This document shows positions 34,027-44,922 of a stretch of 64,000 bases of DNA, in pieces. The notes below the pieces were generated by a model, which was not told the origin of the DNA, did not search any database, and was given only the letters and a program-made list of their open reading frames with translations. The DNA comes from Elmis aenea (lineage: Eukaryota > Arthropoda > Insecta > Coleoptera > Elmidae), in contig OX393579.1 in NCBI GenBank assembly GCA_947652605.1, forward strand, positions 47,622,970 to 47,686,969. Reading direction: 5' to 3'. The translations under genes were made by a program, and so were the position numbers. The first letter of the stretch is position 1; every line of letters begins with the position of its first letter.

Positions 34027-34615
34027 CACATCCAGGTACATATGGCTCATACAGAGTGACACAAACAAGCGCTCTACTGGAGCGTCCTAGACAAGTTTTA
34101 GTTGTATTGGTGGCTTCAAATCGTACTTTTTTTTGTCTTGAGTACCTACTAAAGAAAAAGAATTACGTATTACGAATTATTTTTAAAAAATGAAACTGTT
34201 TATTCCTTTCGTATCTCCCTTTCTTTTGTATTTTATTAAATGTATTGTCATAAACGTTTTCATAACTGTCAGTTCGTTGCGTCAGCTCGCTCAACTTTTT
34301 TTTGTGTTCAGTCACGCGATTTTAAAAGTAATTAATGAAAATTGTTACATAAACATTGATTAATGCAAAAAATATTACGGTGCGTGTTTTAAAAACGAGT
34401 TGTTTTGTTTAGGGATATTCCGGTGGATGTTTTACGTGAAAAACGTTGTATTCACTATAAAATAGAAACGGTATGAAGTGTACTTCGTAAAATTTTTTTG
34501 GTAGTAACAGTTATTTGAAAGTCCATCAAAGTAAAATTAATCAATCTAAAACATTTATAGATTTTAGCTTTGCTCAATTTGTCTTTGAATATCCTTAAAT
34601 AAATATGAAAATATG
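34027..34615. other. Direct-repeat copy, then no recognisable feature
   Basis: Apart from the unoccupied TACAGAGTG copy at about 34052-34115, no coding or repeat signal was recognised. Confidence 0.4.
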
Positions 34616-34998
34616 TACAGGGTGGTCCAAGATCGATGGGATTACATGGGTATCTCGCTTAATATTCAAGATAGAGAAACGGTGAAATTACCAAAAACTG
34701 CAGTTTTTTGAGGCAAACTCAGAACCGTTTTCAAAAATATTCCATCATATCGGGTTTTTGAGTTATTGGAAAAATCGTGTTGTTTTTTTAATGTTTATAA
34801 TTTGCCATATCTCCGTTATTGTTGTAAAAATTGAATAAAAAAAAAAAATTAAAATACTTTTTGGTAAAATTTGATGAAACTAAAAAAATTTTTTACGCTC
34901 GCCGTTAAAAAGTTATGACATGAAGTTACCTTTTTTTAAATGGGAGCTATAGTTGGCTATGACCTATTTAAATTCCTTATTTTTACTTATTCCAAATA
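34616..34998. repeat. Solo left arm, TACAGGGTGGTCCAA type
   Basis: It begins TACAGGGTGGTCCAAGATCG at 34616 and runs through the ATAGTTGGCTATGAC module at about 34950 to a CTTATTCCAAATA-type end. The same arm starts complete foldbacks or half copies at 42511 and 44662. The right arm is absent; the next sequence is a TACAGTC repeat. Confidence 0.8.
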
Positions 34999-35195
34999 CA
35001 GTCAGTTTTACAAAATGTGCCCAAGACTATAGTGACTTCAATTATTGTGATTTAACCATCAACAAACCATATACAGGGTGCACCACGACCCTGAGATTCT
35101 TCGATAGCTCCTTTATTAACGAAAATATGAAAAAATGTTTAATACAAATATTGTGCGAACCTATTTTCTACATAACCTAAAATTATTTTCAAATA

Positions 35196-35259
35196 TACAG
35201 GGTGTTTCGTTTGACCGGCACATATAAAAATTTATTTTTTTTAAACAGAACACCCTGTA
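35196..35259. repeat. 64-bp TACAGGGTGTTTCGTTTGAC mini-unit in left arm
   Basis: A complete short unit, TACAGGGTGTTTCG...CAGAACACCCTGTA, is mirrored at 36796-36859. Its own arms are only about 12 bases; the middle is AT-rich. Confidence 0.75.
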
Positions 35260-35496
35260 TATTTTTACATTTTTGGATTCCTCTATAAATTTACTTTAAA
35301 AAATGTATTAGGTTATATGGATCTTAAGACAACCGTTTTCGTAAAATTTACATTTTTGTGAAAATTTTGAGCGATACAGCACTTTCATTTTTTTTTAACA
35401 TTAAAGTTATTTAAAACAGCGGTAAAATTTCGTTTAATATTTAGATTGACAATAGATTAATTAACACTTTGCGCTAGCTACATTTTAAAAATATTA

Positions 35497-35578
35497 TACA
35501 GGGTGTTTTTTACGCTTGGTCAAACTTGTGAAACTTTAAACATCGATAAGTCATTTTTCTTAAATGCAACACCCTGTA
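35497..35578. repeat. 82-bp TACAGGGTGTTTTTTACGC mini-unit in left arm
   Basis: A complete short unit ending GCAACACCCTGTA is mirrored at 36477-36558 with the same length. Degenerate relatives of this stretch are at about 46580-46615 and 55625-55720. Confidence 0.75.
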
Positions 35579-35833
35579 TATTTTTACATTTTCTTGTAGA
35601 GAATTTAATTGTCTTTCGAAATTATTATGCATGTCCTATACCTAAAGTTAATATTTTTCGAGCTATCTCGATTTTTATTAGTATTACTAAGGCAATTAAA
35701 ATATTTTAAAGTCGGCCATGGACGTAAGTCGTAATTTTTCAAAGAAGTTTTAAACAAAAGAATAAAAAGAGCTGCAACTTTAATTTTAGGCTAAAAATGT
35801 ATCCCATTTTACCGAAATTTATCGTATAAATTG

Positions 35834-36130
35834 TTCAAGATTATGTCCTTGTTCTACGCACAGCCGTAGACCTTGTCTGAAAGACTCTAGCTCCCTTTAT
35901 AACATTTCGGGGGTTATACCATCAAAAGCAACACGAATCCTGTTCTGCACATCTTCAGCAGTTGTTGGGGGGTCTTGATACACCTGTTTTATGGGTCCCC
36001 ACAAAAATAAATCTATAGGGGTAAGATCAGGTGACCTAGGTGGCCAGGAGATTGGTCTACCTCGCCCTATCCATCTATTAGGATATTTTGTGTTCGGCAA
36101 CTGCATTACTTGCTGTGTTGCTTTTAATGG
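35834..36130 (-). pseudogene. Mariner-like transposase C-terminus, minus-strand copy
   Basis: The frame through the methionine at 36106 gives ISWPPRSPDLTPIDLFLWGP, the conserved block with the last catalytic Asp of this DDE family, then TTAEDVQNRIRVAFDGITPE. A TAA stop follows ITPEML at about 35897, after which the same frame continues as RELESFRQGLRLCVEQGHNL to the natural end near 35834. This end (L-E-x-F-R-x-R-L-x-x-C-V-E ... G-x-x-x-x-x-F-I) is the usual C-terminus. The copy is thus broken by one nonsense codon and lacks everything upstream. Its 3' part is duplicated in the opposite direction at 36118-36236. Confidence 0.85.
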
Positions 36131-36236
36131 TATAACCCCCGAAATGTTATCAAGAGCGCTAGAGTCTTTGAGACAACATCTACGGCTGTGCGTAGAACAT
36201 GAACAAGGATATAATTTTAAACAATTTATACGATAA
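36118..36236 (+). pseudogene. Mariner-like transposase C-terminus, plus-strand copy
   Basis: This frame reads VAFNGITPEMLSRALESLRQ, then HLRLCVEHEQGYNFKQFIR and a stop at the same relative place as the minus-strand copy. Here the codon after EML is TCA (Ser) rather than a stop, so this arm preserves the older state at that position. Only the last 35 or so codons were duplicated, so the inversion breakpoint lies near 36110, inside the coding region. Confidence 0.8.
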
Positions 36237-37220
36237 ATTTCGGGGAAAAGGGGTACATTATTGGACTAAAATTAAAGTTGGAGCTCTTTTTATTCTTTTG
36301 TTTAAAAATTCTTTGAAAACTTACGACTTAGGCCCATGGCCGACTTTAAAATATTTTAATTGCCTTAGTAATACTAATAAAAACCGAGATAGCTCGAAAA
36401 ATATTAACTTTAGGTATAGGACATGCATAATAATTTCGAAAGACAATTAAATTCTCTACAAGAAAATGTAAAAATATACAGGGTGTTGCATTTAAGAAAA
36501 ATGACTTATCGATGTTTAAAGTTTCACAAGTTTGACCAAGCGTAAAAAACACCCTGTATAATATTTTTAAAATGTAGCTAGCGCAAAGTGCTAAATAATC
36601 TATTGTCAATCTCAATTTTAAACGAAATTTTACCGCTTTTTTAAATAACTTTAATGTTAAAAAAAAATGAAAGTGCTGTATTGCTCAAAAATTTCATAAA
36701 AATGTAAATTTTACGAAAACGGTTGACTTAAGACCCATATAACCTTATACATTTTTTAAAGTAAATTTATAGAGGAATCCAAAAATGTAAAAATATACAG
36801 GGTGTTCTGTTTAAAAAAAAAAAATTTTTATATGTGCCGGTCAAACGAAACCCCCTGTATATTTGAAAATAATTTTAGGTTATCTAGAAAATGGGTTCGC
36901 ACAATATCTGTATTAAACATTTTTTGATATTTTCATTAATAAAGGAGCTATCGAAGAATCTCAGGGTCGTGGTGCACCCTGTATATTATTAAAGGAACAG
37001 TCTTAGCTACAACTTGGCAAAAATATTGTATTTAAACACCTTCATTTATTTGTTGTGACGTCACCGACAATTTTTAAAAATTGGTTGGTACAATTTTTTT
37101 GCTATATTCTTGTAGAGCATTTTCAGTACTTTTCAACGGTCTAGACTTTTAGTAGGGTTATACTTTGAAATGTTTGTTAAAAATGCAGAAAACTAGTTTG
37201 AGCTAGTAGGCCATTTAATC

Positions 37221-38194
37221 AAAAAGATAATTACTCATAATCAAGCAACCTTTTAAAAACACTTGCTTAACTGTAAGTCAGTGAAATCTGAATGACTAAC
37301 ACTAATTAGAACACTGCTATTGGATATTATACCACAACGATAACAAAACAGGACTAAAGAAATTGCTCAAACTGTGAGCCATTGTTGTCTATGCATAGGT
37401 TTATGGTTTTTGTTTTAATTCAATTGATAAATAAAAAATAAAATTATCAGGTTATTCATGAAAAAAATTAAACAATACAAGTATGCTATATAAATTTGTT
37501 TAAAAAAGCTATTAATTTAACCATTTCTTTATCTTAAATTATAAGTGAGATAACCATATGATATCGAATATGGGCCACTCTTAACAGACAATTTATATTC
37601 TTGTTTTACTCAATCATGTAATATTAGGTTATATTTTAATGTATAATAAATATTTGACACAATTCTTAGTTAAATAAAATAAAATTATATCTTTTTAAGT
37701 TATTAAACAATAACTTTGATATCAAAATAGACTGACGTTCAAAGAAACATTAAAATGCAGATGCGTTTTCATTTCAAAAGTCACAACAACTAAAAATAGA
37801 AGCAAGTGAAAAGATTTTTGACTTTGTTTTTGATGTAGTATAATTGAAATAAAATATTTGTTTTGAAGCAAAACTTTATGAGCTGTCTTGTTTTACCTTA
37901 CACTAATTCTTTATGCTATATTGGGGTTGTAAAATGGACTATAGAAAACTAGCTACATGTTCTTGTGTTATTTTTAGTGTTAAATATTGCATCACATACA
38001 GAATTTCCTATTATTTTTCATCTAGAAAACGTTTTTAAATTAATTTTTAATTTGCATTATTTTAAATAAAAACACATATCTATTACTATGTGCATAGAAT
38101 AACATTTTCACACGTTCTCTAATCCCAAATAACATGACTTATTTAAAATAATAATTGACATTACTCATACCACACACCTTCTTTATTTTATATG
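37221..38194. other. No gene recognised
   Basis: Very AT-rich sequence with no coding similarity or repeat ends. Confidence 0.45.
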
Positions 38195-39402
38195 GTAATA
38201 ATCAGGGTAGATAAAAATCATGATTTTTATAAAAAAATCAAAAAAATCGATTTATTTGATTTAAATCAGATTTTTTTTGTTTAAATCAAATGTACCATAC
38301 TATCGAATATAGTGATATATTCACATGCTATTTCTGTTTTGTGCTAATATATTTAATAACCAATATATTTAATTCATTGGTGAATTTTTGTCAAAATGAA
38401 AAATTAAATATAATGATTAAGAATTTTGAAAAATCAGTGCTAAATGGTGATCTTTAATTAATTATATACAGGGTGAGTCATTAGTGCGGGATCGGTCGAT
38501 TGTGGCTAAACGGCTTGAGATATGAAGTTGAATCAAATGCTATTTTATACAGGTTTTTCTAAACAACACAATAAAAATATTTTCAAATATACAGGGTGAG
38601 TCACCTTTCTGGAACTAATAGTAACTTTTATATTTCAAATACAACACCCAATTTTTTATTTAATATTTTTGACCGCCTTAATTTTAAATTTGCATCAATA
38701 TAAAATACTAAAGGTTTTTATAAGGCGTTGTAAAAAAAAAATAATTTTCTAAATTATTCAAGGTTTTAAGTCTATTTAAAAAATTCTTTTGAAGTTATTT
38801 TAAAGTACAGAGTTTTAATTTGGTATGGACATGCAGAAAAAATTTCTCTGTTCGCTCGATATGAAAAAATTTGAATCACACATACAGGAGTGTTTATAAA
38901 TAGGTGGCAACTTTCATGATTTTCAAAAGCTCGTAACTCGATTTTTTCAAATGCGAACCCCTGTATTTTTTATGTCATCGAATTCGTCTTTAAAAGAGCT
39001 TCATATTTAGTTAAGTATGTCCTATACCCAAAACTCATACTTTTCGAGATATTCGACATTTTTCTTCAAATCGTTATTGAAGCAATAAAGTGCCGTGGAA
39101 ATTGAAAAAACTGACTGTTCACTTCGCTAACGTCAAAAACTTTTTTTTTTTTTTTTTAATTATTGCATTTCTACAATGAATATTACTTTACAAGAGCAAA
39201 TTGATATGGTTTATTCACCATTTCGTGTATTTAATTACTAATAGTAATACAATTTTGTTTTATTATAATTATTATATCGTATCTACTCATATAATCTGTG
39301 ATTTAAGTTGATAATTTTTTTTTTTAAATCACTTGATTTAAATCATGATTTAAATCTTGATTTAAATCAATTGATTTAAATCTGCTCAACCCTGGTAATA
39401 AT
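38195..39402. mobile_element. hAT composite 1, GATTTAAATC ends, TSD GTAATAAT
   Basis: The element is 38203-39394, starting CAGGGTAGATAAAAATCATG and ending CTGCTCAACCCTG, with GTAATAAT on both sides (38195-38202, 39395-39402). The subterminal regions are filled with GATTTAAATCA motifs. The interior contains a TACAGGGTGAGTCA module starting at 38467 and repeating at 38590, a TACAGGAGTG...CCCCTGTA mini-unit near 38883-38966 and a short transposase N-terminus (39176). The same interior occurs in composite 2, so the hAT element copied foreign DNA with it. Confidence 0.92.
39176..39238 (+). pseudogene. Short transposase-like N-terminus inside hAT composite
   Basis: ATG at 39176 begins MNITLQEQIDMVYSPFRVFN and then stops. 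The spacing of E-x-x-D-M-V resembles the first helix of DUF4817-type transposases. The second composite has the same start at 41744 with EQIDLVYSLFRVFN. Only about 20 codons are present, so the family call is tentative. Confidence 0.4.
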
Positions 39403-40019
39403 AGTTGGCTTAGACTAGCAATGTTTTTTTTTTTTTTTTTTTGTTTTTGAAATTTTCGCCTTTAAGTCCATCCACTTTCGTCATAAAGAACTAAAAATAT
39501 TATTTGTTAGTCTAAATATAGTAGGCCATGCAAAAACAAAAAATGTCCTGCAAAACAAGTGGACAAGTGTGCAATTTTTGCTGCTGTTTATAAAATTGTA
39601 TTATCTTTTGTTTGCTCCCTGAATGTACTAAGTTACATACCTACATGCTGCAATGCATTTCAATAACCCGAATTGCAATAAAGTTAAAATTCAATAGAAA
39701 CACAATTTTCTAAACTAGAATAACTTAAACCTGCTGAAACTCATGTTGGTTTTTTTAAATTTAAATAGTGAATACATGTTTCTATATTTTAGTTATATTT
39801 TAGCGTTTTCTTTTTTTTTAATCGCTTGTATTATTAACAAACATTTGCTGGCTTGAACAAAATAATTTGACTGCAAATTAAGTTCTCCTACGAGTCTCAT
39901 AATGTAAAGAATATTTGTCTTCCTAAAGCAACACAACGGCGAACCGATACAAAGCAGAGTTATTGCTTCGTTATTGGAGTTCATTTATGCGATGACAAGT
40001 AATAGGCTTTCAGAATTTC
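39403..40019. other. No gene recognised
   Basis: AT-rich with a long T run near 39424. The 63-codon minus-strand frame at 39793-39984 has no family resemblance. Confidence 0.45.
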
Positions 40020-40535
40020 TAGTTTGTTGCTTGGTTGTCATGGTATAACGACATAAACTACAACGACTTGTCTTATAATGGTTGTTATCCAAAACGAAAT
40101 TTCACAAATTTGACAATTAATGTAGAAGTAAAGCATCACGCGTAAGCGTAACACATCAATTGATTTAGAAAATGAAATTTATTTTTGATTATGAATATTG
40201 CAGAAAACTAAGTTGATTGTCATAAAACAAAAAGGAATCAACTTACTAAAACTTAATGGTTACCATTCGATTCGACCTAAAAAGTTGCCCAGGCAATTGG
40301 TTTTACAAATTGGAAATATTTTATAATCCAAAGAAGTTATAAACGATTTTCAACAATTGTATTTTCCGGTTTTTTTCCCATTTTCTCACATACCGTTTGA
40401 GATATCTTCAATTTCTATTGGGATTATTAATAAGGAACAAATTTAACGACTTCGCTAATTTAATCAATTCAAACCCATAATCTAGCTATTAGCAAGATCC
40501 CCATGTTTAAACTCGAATTTTAAACACCCTGTAGA
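40020..40535. repeat. Solo right arm related to the 4257-5208 foldback
   Basis: Sequence from about 40020 to the terminus CACCCTGTA at 40535 follows the right half of the inner palindrome at 4735-5208 block by block (the GTTGTCATGG, TCATAAAACAAAAA and GATCCCCATG regions), with many point differences. No left half is present. Confidence 0.75.
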
Positions 40536-40751
40536 TGATCCGTAAGACAAAAAGTATCGTTCTTATTTTTACGCGAATAATCATGAGTTTAATCTTGGTC
40601 ACCTAATTTACTAGCAATCTTCGTAGTAAGTAATAAATTAAAAGTCAACATACTTTACAACAAAACCTATTAAACGAATATGAATAACTAAATAACGTTT
40701 CAACTTAATTAATAGTTAAATGCTAGTATCATTTTCTGGATCTTTTGTTTT

Positions 40752-42021
40752 ATTTAAAACAGGGTGGATAAAAATCATGATTTTTTTAAAAAAATCAAAA
40801 AAATCGATTTATTTGATTTAAATCAGATTTTTTTGATTTAAATCAAATGTACCATATTATCGAATTTAGTGACATATTCACATGCTATTTCTGTTTTGTG
40901 CTAATATATTTAATAACCAATATATTTAATTAATTGGTGAATTTTTGTCAAAATGAAAAATTAAATATAATGATTAAGAATTTTGAAAAAATCAGTGCTA
41001 AATGGTGATGTTTAATTAATTATATACAGGGTGAGTCATTAGTGCAGGATCGGTCGATTGTGGCTAAACGGCTTGAGATATGAAGTTGAATCAAATGCTA
41101 TTTTATACAGTTTTTTCTAAACAACACAATAAAAATATTTTCAAATATACAGGGTGAGTCACCTTTCTGGAACTAATAGCAACTTTTATATTTCAAATAC
41201 AACACCCAATTTTTTATTTTATATTTTTGACCGCCTTAATTTTAGCTTTGCATCAATATAAAATACTACAGGTTTTTATACGGCGTTGTAAAAAAAATTA
41301 ATTTTCTAAATTATTCAAAGTTTTAAGTCTCTATTTAAAAAATTTTCCTGAAGTTATTTTGAAGTACAGAGTTTTAATTTGGTATGGACATGCAGAAAAA
41401 AATTCTCCGTTCGCTCGATATGAAAAAATTTGAATCACACATACAGGAGTGTTTATAAATAGGTGGCAACTTCCATGATTTTCAAAAGCTCGTAACTTGA
41501 TTTTTTCAAATGCGAACCCCTGTATTTTTTTATGTCATCGAATTCGTCTTTAAAAGAGCTTCATATTTTGTATGTCCTATACCCAAAACTCATACTTTTC
41601 GAGATATTCGACATTTTGCTTCAAATCGTTATTGAAGCAATAGAGTGCCGTGGAAATTGAAAAAACTGACTGTTCACTTCGCAGTCGCACTTCGCTAACG
41701 TCAAAAACTTGTCATTTATTTTTTGAATTATTGCATTTCCACAATGAATATTACTTTACAAGAGCAAATAGATCTGGTATATTCACTATTTCGTGTATTT
41801 AATTACTAATAGTAATACAATTTTGTTTTATTATAAATATTATATTGTATCCACTCATATAATCTGTGATTTAAATTGATAATTTTTTTAAAAAAATCAC
41901 TTGATTTAAATCAATGATTTTTTTAAAAAAATCACTTGATTTAAATCATGATTTAAATCGTGATTTAAATCGTGATTTAAATCAATTGATTTAGGTAAAT
42001 CTGTTCAACCCTGATTTAAAA
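40752..42021. mobile_element. hAT composite 2, GATTTAAATC ends, TSD ATTTAAAA
   Basis: The element is 40760-42013, starting CAGGGTGGATAAAAATCATG and ending CTGTTCAACCCTG, with ATTTAAAA on both sides (40752-40759, 42014-42021). The interior matches composite 1 across its length, including the TACAGGGTGAGTCA pair (first at 41025) and the short coding start at 41744. Near its right end it has extra GATTTAAATC repeats. The right target duplication overlaps the start of the next hAT element by a few bases. Confidence 0.92.
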
Positions 42022-42480
42022 CCAGGGATCCAAACCACAAAGGATAACGGTTCAGTTCCCCTTACCGGTTCGATAAATTTTAACTTTTCGGTTTACGTTC
42101 CGGACCACCAGCTTTTATTTCATGATGATTCGGTTACCGGTACGGCGACAACGGCTCAGTTCCGGTTCCGGTTCAATGCAAAATATGATGACAATGCATA
42201 TTTAAAAACTAAACTGTCTGAATTTCTTTTATTTTTTGGTAAAATGTAATCAAAATTGCGAAAATCAAAAATTTACAATGTCATTTAAAAAAATAATTGG
42301 TCCGAACCGTTGTGCGAACCGTTTAAAACGGTTTGAACCGGTTCACAACAGCCGTTTCGGTTCGATTTCACAGTTCTGTAATTTTTTAAACAAAAAGTTC
42401 CGGTTCACGGTTCTTGGAAAAAGCACCGGTTCGTTCCGGTTTTTGTTCCAGTTCCGGTTCGGTTCGACTCCGTTTTAAAC
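42015..42480. mobile_element. hAT-like MITE with CCGGTTC repeats
   Basis: The element appears to run from CAGGGATCC at 42023 to CGACTCCG at about 42472. Flanks are TTTAAAAC (42015-42022) and TTTTAAAC (42473-42480), an 8-bp pair with one mismatch. Ends match only partly. The body has many GGTTCCGGTTC and GAACCGGTTC motifs. The 80-codon frame at 42236-42478 is read-through of these repeats. Confidence 0.6.
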
Positions 42481-42510
42481 ATAATTGTAGAGACTACTTA
42501 TTAAAATCTA

Positions 42511-43624
42511 TACAGGGTGGTCCAAATTCGATGGGATTGCATGGGTATCTCGGTTAATATTTAAGATAGAAAAACGGTTAAATTACCAAAAATGTGCAGT
42601 TTTTTGAGACAAACTCAAAAATATTCTATCATTTCGGGTTTTCGAATAAAAAGTGTTTTTTTGTCATATTAATAATGTGTCATATCTCCGTTATTGTTGT
42701 AAATATCGAAAATATTTATTAAGATTATTTTTAGATATTTTTATGTTTAATTTAATTATACTAAAAAAAATAATTTTACGCTCGCTGTTAAAAAGTTATG
42801 ACACAAAATTACCTTTTTTTAAATGGAAGCGATAGTTGGCTATGAAATATTTAAATTCCTTATTTTTTTCTCATTCCAAATATATTAGGGGCGATTTATT
42901 TATTTTTAATAATACGCAAGTTATGAAGGTTTTTTAGGTTTTTTTTCTAAGAAAATCATAATAGGCTATGAAAACAAAAACCAAACAAGGTGTAAAACCT
43001 TACAAAACTCATGTGGTACAAGTTACCAAGGTTTTTATAATTTGTTGTGGAGATAAACATTGTAAATATTTGAAAATAAGAAAACAACGATATAGTCGGT
43101 ATCAGCAGTAATGTAGGATATTGTTGTTTATCTTATGTTCAAAAAATTTCGTATTTATCTGAATAACAAATTAAAAAACCTTGGTAACTTGTACCATATG
43201 AGTTTTATAAGGTTTTACACCTTGTTTATTTTTTGTTTTCACAGCCTATTATGATTTTCTTTAAAAAAAAAAACTAAAAAACCTTCATAACTTGCGTATT
43301 GTTGAAAATAAATACATCAACCCTTATATATTTGAAATGAGAAAAAAATGAGGAATTTAAATAGTTCATAGCCAACTATCGTTTCTATTTAAAAAAAGGT
43401 AAGTTTGTGTCATAACTTTTTAACGGCGGGCGTAAAATATTTTTTTTTAGTATAATCAAATTAAACATAATAATATCCAAAAATAATCTTGATAAATATT
43501 TTTGATATTTACAACAATAACGGAGATATGACACAATATTAATATGACAAAAAAACACTTTTTATTTCATAACTCGAAAACCGGAAATGTTAGAATATTT
43601 TTGAAAAATTTGGACCACCCTGTA
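42511..43624. mobile_element. Complete foldback, TACAGGGTGGTCCAAATTCG ends
   Basis: The left end at 42511 is mirrored by TTTGGACCACCCTGTA ending at 43624. The arms include CTCCGTTATTGTTGTAAATA, GTTAAAAAGTTATGACAC and the TGG...ATAGTTGGCTATGA module (about 42823-42845 and 43367-43390). The centre has AAACCTTCATAACTTGCGTA in both orientations. No coding sequence. Confidence 0.9.
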
Positions 43625-44661
43625 CAAGCACCTGATTTTTGTTAACTAATTTATGGTAAGTGTATCCGTATTAAAAAAAAAACAAACAAAGAAAAATTTT
43701 CTGTTTTTCTAGTATTATTTGTTCTGTATAAAATTATATAAAGTGATAAAAGTGATAAAGCGCTTTTGGGATAAATTAAAGCTGCTACACTCTTTGATAT
43801 CTTGCAGCGTACTAGACGAATTGTATTACATTCATTTATACTGACAGAGAAGTGCTGTATTACATTATGTTGTTGTTTTGGAACTGTAAAAATAATGTTC
43901 TTTGCGATGGTAAATATTTCACCCAAAAATATTAAAACACGTAATGATTCAGTAAATTTAAAACGTTATATAATAAATTAAACCTCAAAAAAACTTAAAC
44001 GTCAGAGTTAAAGATTAATGTGCCGTATTTTCAGTTCTTTTTTGAGGCCCAAATTTCAGAACTACTAAAAGGATTAACCTCGAACGAACTTCTCATCTAA
44101 AAATAAATGAAACTGCAGTGTCTCATCTATCTTATTTTATCTCGTTTAGTAATAGAGTTCCTTAATTTTTTATGAACCTTTTTCGGGATAACCTCATTAC
44201 ATAAGGATAAATGTTTCAACTGAATATTTACTCGCCATTAAACTTATCCGTCGTGTTGGTTTGGATGCATTCCAAATTTTACAAAAAAAAAACACTTTTC
44301 AAATCTAAAAATTGGGTTACGGGAGCGTTTTTGGAATTAGGAAGTTAACGTGCGGCATTAGCCGAAACATCTGAATGTATTATAGAGGATTTTCATTAAA
44401 ATCAAACAAGGACGAGAAGTGTCTGGTTGGTTTAAAGCCGGGTTGATTGCGGTTATATCCTGCCACGGAAATATTTTGTGGAATTTCAATTTATGTCGCG
44501 TTTTAATTGGAATTTTGTTAGTAAACTCCAGACGTATTGAAAGAAGATTTAATATGACCACGTTTTAATTCCTGTACGGGATTTTTACAGACCTTTTATT
44601 GGATTTTGTTTGTTAAATCGATCAGTGAAACGAAGGTTTACAAAGATTAATTAAAATATTA
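43625..44661. other. No gene recognised
   Basis: AT-rich. The 91-codon minus-strand frame at 43651-43926 and the 67-codon one at 44358-44561 show no family resemblance. Confidence 0.45.
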
Positions 44662-44912
44662 TAGAGGGTGGTCCAAATTCGATGGGATTACATGGGTATC
44701 TCGCTTAACATTCAAAAAAGAGAAACGGTTAACCAACCAAAAATGTGCAGATTTTTGAGACAAACTTGGAACCGTTTTCAAAAAAATCATTTTCGGTTTT
44801 TTGGCTTATTAGATAAAAGTTTTTTTTGTCATATTTATAATATATCATATCTCCGTTATTATTATAAATATCGAAAAAATGTATGTAAATTATTTTTATG
44901 TAGAATTGTATG
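44662..44912. repeat. Left half of a TACAGGGTGGTCCAA foldback
   Basis: It starts TAGAGGGTGGTCCAAATTCG at 44662 (one change from TACAGGG) and follows the 42511 arm to the CTCCGTTATTATTATAAATA block, then stops where a hAT fragment begins. Frames 44668-45003 and 44729-45043 are read-through of these repeats. Confidence 0.8.
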
Positions 44913-44922
44913 CAAACCAGGG

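Larger units (their letters stand above)
30046..34115. repeat. Direct repeats TACAGAGTGACACAAACAAG flanking the large foldback
   Basis: A segment starting TACAGAGTGATACAAACAAA at about 30039 recurs as TACAGAGTGACACAAACAAG at about 34052. Each continues for some 55 bases through a CTCCTAGA- or GTCCTAGA-type block to TTTTAGTCGTA or TTTTAGTTGTA. In the left copy the foldback starts exactly at that final TA; the right copy continues uninterrupted. The right copy therefore shows the unoccupied site. Confidence 0.75.
35072..36983. mobile_element. 1.9-kb foldback with head-to-head transposase tails
   Basis: TACAGGGTGCACCACGACCC at 35072 is mirrored by GGGTCGTGGTGCACCCTGTA ending at 36983, with TA on both outer sides. 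Arms of about 0.9 kb each contain two complete short TACAGGG...CCCTGTA units (35196-35259 and 35497-35578 on the left, mirrored at 36796-36859 and 36477-36558). The centre near 36110 is where two copies of the same transposase C-terminus meet in opposite orientation. The uninterrupted relative at 59726-60010 confirms the boundaries and the TA target. Confidence 0.95.
34999..37220. repeat. TACAGTC repeat copy split by the 1.9-kb foldback
   Basis: Sequence beginning at TACAGTCAGTTTTACAAAAT (about 34998-35071) and continuing at 36984-37220 (ACAGTCTTAGCTACAACTTG and onward) matches the uninterrupted stretch 59726-60010, including CCCAAGACTATAG and GTGACGTCACCGAC. The interruption is exactly the foldback 35072-36983. 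Confidence 0.85.

Noticed and set aside
36346..36615. A frame repeated at 35503-35709 on the other strand (FFTLGQTCETLNIDKSFF)
   Set aside because: The repeated peptide is a consequence of inverted arms containing the 82-bp mini-unit, not of gene duplication.
38203..38300. GATTTAAATC clusters as a replication origin or regulatory array
   Set aside because: They lie just inside hAT ends with perfect octamer duplications and recur in the second copy, so they are subterminal repeats.
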